Of a stretch of DNA of 64,000 nucleotides, positions 59,580 through 64,000 are shown in pieces. Each line of letters opens with the position of its first letter. Positions within the stretch are counted from its first letter, which is position 1. Origin of the DNA: Lactobacillus sp. (GTDB lineage Bacteria; Bacillota; Bacilli; Lactobacillales; Lactobacillaceae). Location of the stretch: NCBI GenBank assembly GCA_022483245.1, contig JAKVNR010000001.1, positions 992,001-1,056,000 on the forward strand. Direction: 5' to 3'. Under the pieces are notes generated by a model. It had not been told where the DNA came from, made no database searches, and saw only the letters and a list, made by a program, of their open reading frames with translations. The position numbers were made by a program, and so were the translations under genes.

Positions 59580-59595
59580 ATGTAAGCGTTTTATC
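59580..59595. promoter_or_regulatory. Catabolite-responsive element-like site
   Basis: ATGTAAGCGTTTTATC fits the lactic acid bacterial cre consensus WTGNAANCGNWNNCWW except at the fourteenth position. It lies about 28 bp before the flavodoxin ATG, where CcpA binding could repress or activate it. This is a single-site consensus match and may be chance. Confidence 0.35.
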
Positions 59596-59651
59596 TATCT
59601 ACTTTTATTGTGGACGTTTAGATGAAGTTAGTCAAATTATGTTCGGATAAA

Positions 59652-59689
59652 TAAAAAAGCCAAAACTGCGTTGATAAGCAGTTTTAGCT
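59652..59689 (-). terminator. Intrinsic terminator after first SLAP pseudogene
   Basis: AGCTAAAACTGC and GCAGTTTTGGCT pair on the minus strand (one wobble, 8-nt loop) and run into TTTTTTAT. It follows the last in-frame stop at 59717 and marks the original end of the gene, beyond the premature stop. Confidence 0.82.
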
Positions 59690-59716
59690 CTTTATGGGGT
59701 GATTAAAGATCAAGAA

Positions 59717-61194
59717 TTACTCATTCGGAATAATCAAATCAATTGGTGTCTCATAAATAATTGTATTTGTATCTGAATCTTCAATCTGTAATTTCAAATT
59801 GTATTTTGTATTTGGCTGGAATGAAAGTCTTGTCAGTGAACTATTAGCTAACTTTTTACCATTTTTATATGCTATATACCCGTGAACTTTTGACGGCAGC
59901 AAAAAGTCAAGGTAGTGGGCTGTAATTTGGCTAGCACTAACAATTCACGATTTTAAATGAATTGTTGGTGTATTAGTAGTGGCATCAACAAATTTAGCGA
60001 TTTTGTTTTTATATGAATCCGCCCAATGAGCGTTGTCCATTACCAATAGATCCTTAACTGGTACTGACCGATTAGATCCATCTTCATAAGTAACAGTAGC
60101 AGTACTCGTTTGGTTACTATAATTCGGGTCGTCATGGTTGAAGGCAACTGTTTTAATGTTACGATCAGGGTTCTTCGTAACAACCTGCTCGGCAATTTCA
60201 GTTTCTTTATCCTGAGAATGTTGTTGCCAGCCCTCCGGAGAAAATGTCATATTCGGCTGATGTGGATCTAAAACCATTACTTTCTTAAACTCTTTAGACG
60301 CATCCTGCTCAGCTTGGGTCAACTTAATTGACAACACATCTTCCTTAGCTGTCTCCAAACTAATATTTTGCTTAGATCCATCTTTATAAACAACTGTCAA
60401 ATCACCATTTTCTGATTGTGTTAAACCAGAGACTCTCTTTCCGGCATGGGCTGCCTCGATCTTTTTAAGCACTTGATCGAGTTGATCCTTGGTCAAGTGA
60501 GCTGGGTCAGATACTTCAACTTTTTCATCCTTGATAATTGGATTTTTCGTACTAAAAGCATCTTTTTGAGCATCAGTTAATGTCACAGGCTTTTCAGCTG
60601 GCGTGTCAGTCGTAGTTGCTGGCAGTTGGTAATCATTATTTGCTTGATGGCTTTCTTTTGCTAAAACCCACTGCTTTTGAGTACCTAAACGATAATATAC
60701 GTTGCCTTTAACCTCTTTTTTTCTAAAACTTTCCACTGAGATTTAGCTGGTAAAACAACTTGCGTATCAGCGCCATCAGCATCAACTAAATACACAGGTT
60801 GATCGCCAACTATGAAAATCTCTAATTCTTGAGCAGAGTAATTGTTAGTATATTGAGCTTGCACCCATTGACGGTTAGTACCTAAACGGTAATATTCCAA
60901 CCCATTAATATTTTTCTTTTCAAAGACTTCCCAGTTGGTGTCAGGCTTAATAAAGATACCAGTGTTGTGTCCCTCGCCATCCCAAAGTAAAATCTTCCAA
61001 GTTGGATGACTAGTAACTCTTTTAACATGAACAGTTCCATTCAAATAGGTAGCTGCATGAGTCTGCTGGTTAACCGCTCCAGTAATACCCAATCCTAATA
61101 AAATTGAAGCCACACCAATACTTAATTTCCTAATGGAGAAACGGAATTGGTTGCGGTTCATTTTGCCGTCCATCATTCTATTCTTGTTAGACAT
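59717..61194 (-). pseudogene. Disrupted SLAP-domain surface protein (frameshift plus in-frame stop)
   Basis: Reading from the ATG at 61194 gives a YSIRK-like signal peptide (RFSIRKLSIGVASILLGLG), one SLAP domain (SHPTWKILLWDGEGHNTG, NGLEYYRLGTNRQWVQAQ) and half of a second, ending out of frame at 60685. In another frame from 60736 the second SLAP domain continues (VYYRLGTQKQWVLAKE), then YSIRK-adhesin-type repeats (LTVVYKDGSKQNI, ATVTYEDGSNRSVPV) up to a TGA at 59945. The same frame then runs on for about 75 residues to 59717. A missing A in the seven-A tract at 60716-60722 explains the frameshift. No LPxTG is seen. It could be decay, phase variation or a read error. Confidence 0.8.
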
Positions 61195-61539
61195 ATTCGC
61201 AGTAACCTCACTTTTACTACATCTATTAGAAATTTACGTTGGTATCATATCAAAAGAATTCTAATAATAATGAACAAAGGCATTAAACAAAGCTAGACAG
61301 GCAAAGTAGCAATTATACACATAAATTTGTACCTAAATTACTGGTGCTAAAGCTTAGTTTAACAACAGATTAAAAAACGTGCTTTAAAACAAAAAATCAT
61401 ACTATTGATCAAAATATAGTTTCTTATTTTAGTTTTATAACTTACGTTGTTAGTCGTAATTTATACAAAAAAAGCCAGAGCCGCATTTATGCGCAGCTTT
61501 GGCTTTTGTGAGGTGATTAAAAATTAGGAATTAATAATT
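61195..61539. other. AT-rich spacer between the two SLAP loci
   Basis: The right part holds the terminator of the 61540-63226 locus. The left part is the promoter region of the 61194 gene, with a TGATATGAT extended -10 on the minus strand (positions about 61252-61244) and a GAGG ribosome binding site. No gene or long repeat is visible. Confidence 0.6.
61465..61509 (-). terminator. Intrinsic terminator after second SLAP pseudogene
   Basis: AGCCAAAGCTGC and GCGGCTCTGGCT pair on the minus strand with wobbles, extended by A/T flanks, and run into TTTTTTTGT. It separates the two surface loci, so each is its own transcript. Confidence 0.8.
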
Positions 61540-63226
61540 TTAGTCCTTTGTCATATAGACAATATGCTCTGGAGGCAATTGCCAGGTTCCTGTCAATTGA
61601 CCCAACACAACTGAAGAATCACCAGATGCTAAATGATAACCTTGCTTAACCAACTTATTGTATTCTTGTGACTTAGTTAAAGGAATAGTTTGACCTACGG
61701 TGCCGTCCAAAGAATCCACACTAAGTTGAGTTTTAGTTTTTGCATCTTCAAATTTTAAGGACATTCCACCCGGCTCATCACTCTTAGACGATGTGGTATC
61801 TGCGGCTTTCTTAACAGTCACTGTAATATCAGCAATATCGTTAATATTAATAGTTCTATCTTTATCTAATTTTCCAGAAACATATTCATAACCGTTAGGA
61901 ATGTTCTGATCAATAAAGGCATTGACATCGGAAGCTTTTTCGGTAGTTGAACCATTCTCCAAACTACCTGTATACTCCTCACTCTTTGCTAAGGTTTGTT
62001 TTGTTGACTCATCGTAGAATTTAATAACTTGTGTATACTCCTTGGCTTCCTTTTGATCTTCTGTCAACGTCTTATCTGACGTAGTATCATCCTTTGCAAC
62101 AACAACCGTAATATCACTAGCTGTTTCTGGAGTAATTGCTTTGTCTTCAGTCAACTTACCGCTAACGTAGTGATAGCCTTGTGGCAAATTATCATCAATC
62201 AATTTATTAATATCAGTGGCTTTTTCAGTAGCTTTTCCATCGGTAAAGCTGCCTTTAATAGCATCTGATACCGTCTTAACAGCTTCGTTGTTACCACCAT
62301 TGTTAACATAAATGATAGCTTTATTTTGTATTGTATGTCGGATCTTTAACTGTAGCAGGTTGAACTTTAACAGTAATATCAGACAATTTATCACTAACAG
62401 TGATACTCTTTGGTAAATTCTGTCCATCAACCAAATCATAACCAGCCGGAGCAGTAATATCTAAGTTAATAACGTTACCTGCTTGACCAGAAATTTCTGT
62501 AGATTTAACAGTCTTGTTAGAAGCATCTACATAATTAATATGTGCTTTATAAATAGTCGGTTTAACTGGTTTTGTTGGCGTAGAATCGCTGTCAGATGAA
62601 GAATCATAGAAGTTTTGGCCCTGGTTAGAAACAACGCCCTCATCTGCAACACTACCGTCAAGAACGCCGCCATTAGCCGGAGCCCATTGCTTGTCAGTAC
62701 CTAAACGGTAGTAAGTCTTACCGTTAATGGTCTTCTTAGCAAATGCCTTCCACTGACTGCCTGCTGGCAAAGTAGCACCTGTGGTATTACCTTGGGCATC
62801 AACTAAAGCAACTTCACCATTGGTAGTGTAAATAGCTTTATTTACCCCCCCAATTTCTTGAGCATTTGATGCATCAACGTATTGAGCTTGAACCCATTGA
62901 CGATCAGTACCTAAACGGTAATATTCAAGACCATTGATATTCTTCTTTTCAAAGACCTTCCAATCACTATTCGGTTTAATAAAGACGCCAGTATTGTGGC
63001 CTTCACCATCCCACAGTAAAATTTTCCAAGTTGGATGATTAGCAACAGGGTTAACATGCACAACACCACTCATATGAGTCGAAGCAGCGTTAACCTTATT
63101 TGTTAAGACTCCTGCCAAACCGATGCCGAGCAGCACAGAAGCTGCACCAATACTAAATTTACGAATTGCAAACCGGAAATGGTTACGATTCATTTTGTGC
63201 ATTGCCAATACAAATTTATTTGACAT
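61540..63226 (-). pseudogene. Disrupted SLAP-domain adhesin with MucBP-like repeats (frameshift)
   Basis: The ATG at 63226 (GAGGAAC 5 nt upstream) opens a YSIRK-like signal peptide (RFAIRKFSIGAASVLLGIG), two SLAP domains (THPTWK-like HPTWKILLWDGEGHNTG; INGKTYYRLGTDKQW), a Ser/Asp linker and a first repeat (ITAPAGYDLVDGQNLPKSIT), stopping at 62321. Another frame continues with at least three more repeats (NLPQGYHYVSGKLTEDKAIT, NIPNGYEYVSGKLDKDRTIN, KQGYHLASGD) to the stop at 61540. One extra A in the short A run near 62330 would restore KDPTYNTNKAIIYV. No LPxTG motif. The repeats resemble mucin-binding (MucBP) type adhesin repeats, so the intact product would be a wall-bound adhesin of about 560 residues. 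Confidence 0.8.
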
Positions 63227-63444
63227 ATAAGTTCCTCGTTTTCATTTACTATCACTACACGCTAATCATAACAGGGAATAAATATTTAGTAAGTTAAATA
63301 TGAGAGTTATGCATTGAAAACCGAACATTTCACGAAATATCAATCTACTCCCAGGCGAGGGCTAGACTTTATCACAATTGTGTTAAATAACCGTTTACGT
63401 GTAAATAAAACGCTTTATGAAGCTATCATGTAAACAGACCAAAT

Positions 63445-63487
63445 TATAAAAAGCCAAAGCTCTTAAACTAGAACCTTGGCTTTATAA
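63445..63487 (-). terminator. Intrinsic terminator after the 63520 surface gene
   Basis: A long imperfect stem (TTATAAAGCCAAGG... with ...CTTTGGCTTTTTATAA, two unpaired A residues) follows the stop at 63520 on the minus strand. It isolates this gene from the SLAP locus at 63226. Confidence 0.65.
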
Positions 63488-63519
63488 ATCTAAAATTTTT
63501 CACAAAACTTATCACTATA

Positions 63520-64000
63520 CTATTTCACAGTAATAAGTTTGTTAACATTCATCTTAATTGGAGTATCGATATTACCTTTCTGGTAAACCCACACTTCTTG
63601 TGTTTGAGCAACATCTGCTGGAACTAAAATAACAGCACCTGTGTATCCCGCAAGATTGGCATTGTTGTCTTTAAGAATATCATCCACTGTCTTAGCAGTA
63701 TCAGAATGCAACACGTCTACAAGAAATGTTGCATTTCTCAATGCAGTTGCATAGTCGGCTACACTCGCAGATTTATTAACTGAGATATCATCAGGTTTTG
63801 CATCGGAATCTTTATTTTCAGCTACAAACTTATCAATAGGTGTAGCTGGAGTAGTTTTGCTATCTTCAACATAGAACTTAGTGCTGATAGCTTTTTCAAA
63901 ACTCTTATGACCATCTTTATCTACATTGTTAATAACAATTTTAGCAGTATGCTCGCCTGGTTTACTAAAGTCTGGAACTTCTTCCCAATCCGCACTCTGT
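63520..64000 (-). CDS. Surface protein, C-terminal part (start beyond window)
   Basis: An open frame enters at the window edge and continues for 160 codons to a stop at 63520, with no internal start required. The visible C-terminus has Ig-like or lectin-type strands (DFSKPGEHTAKIVINNVDKD, SFEKAISTKFYVEDSKTTPA) and ends PIKMNVNKLITVK with no LPxTG. The composition (Asp, Lys, Thr, Asn, Val-rich) and position beside two SLAP proteins suggest a further secreted surface protein, possibly SLAP-anchored through its unseen N-terminus. No specific function can be assigned. Confidence 0.75.
   Translation of the reverse strand, partial: QSADWEEVPDFSKPGEHTAKIVINNVDKDGHKSFEKAISTKFYVEDSKTTPATPIDKFVAENKDSDAKPDDISVNKSASVADYATALRNATFLVDVLHSDTAKTVDDILKDNNANLAGYTGAVILVPADVAQTQEVWVYQKGNIDTPIKMNVNKLITVK

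Noticed and set aside
63391-63420. A second cre-like element before the 63226 gene
   Set aside because: Two mismatches to the consensus and no position relative to a promoter; AT-rich sequence gives such matches by chance.

Overview
The window looks like a chromosome segment of a low-to-moderate GC Firmicute of the genus Lactobacillus in the strict sense (acidophilus/delbrueckii group). The reasons are the gene order (S10-spc ribosomal operon, fusA-rpsG-rpsL, rpoBC, clpC; then pth-mfd-rqcP-divIC-tilS-ftsH-hslO-dusB-lysS; then murF-cshA-acpS-alr), AGGAGG-type ribosome binding sites, and secreted proteins carrying the SLAP (S-layer associated) domain with YSIRK-like signal peptides. A species cannot be assigned from sequence reading alone. 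Almost every gene is on the minus strand; only a prepilin peptidase, a CBS/ACT protein and an HD hydrolase are on the plus strand.

Region by region: 1-8.4 kb is the S10/spc ribosomal protein operon, entered in rpsE and read towards position 1. 8.7-11.7 kb is the str operon (rpsL-rpsG-fusA) with its promoter and a structured leader. 11.8-12.5 kb holds a type IV prepilin peptidase (comC-like). 12.6-22.6 kb carries rpoC, rpoB (both with TTG starts) and clpC. 22.7-25.9 kb holds two identical tRNA-Gly(GCC) genes, a tRNA-Pro(CGG), aspartate ammonia-lyase, a gene-poor 0.5-kb stretch with a tandem ribosome-binding-site-like repeat, and a secreted SLAP/transglutaminase-like protein. 26-30.7 kb is an anaerobic-metabolism block: DUF438-hemerythrin-PAS, DUF59-DUF1858 and the class III ribonucleotide reductase nrdDG. 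30.9-43.0 kb is the pth-to-lysS cluster. 43.2-48.2 kb holds the CBS/ACT protein and the overlapping murF-cshA-acpS-alr operon. 48.3-56.4 kb holds L31 type B, a heterodimeric ABC exporter, murA, pyrG with a CTP-sensing attenuator, rpoE and a DUF1934 protein. 56.5-59.6 kb holds an HD phosphohydrolase, prs and a flavodoxin. 59.7-64 kb is a surface-protein island: two paralogous SLAP proteins that are both disrupted (two frameshifts plus one in-frame stop), and the C-terminal part of a third surface protein running off the window.

Most of the window is housekeeping. The points that merit a second look are the decaying or phase-variable SLAP pair, the SLAP-transglutaminase protein, the pyrG attenuator, an intrinsic terminator between the S1-domain gene and tilS, a perfect 20-bp palindrome just downstream of an aspA promoter, a pair of 16-bp palindromes 40 bp apart in the HD-protein/prs convergent spacer, and the tandem Shine-Dalgarno repeat with a 19-codon reading frame. 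No CRISPR array, insertion sequence, prophage or clearly new multi-gene system was found.
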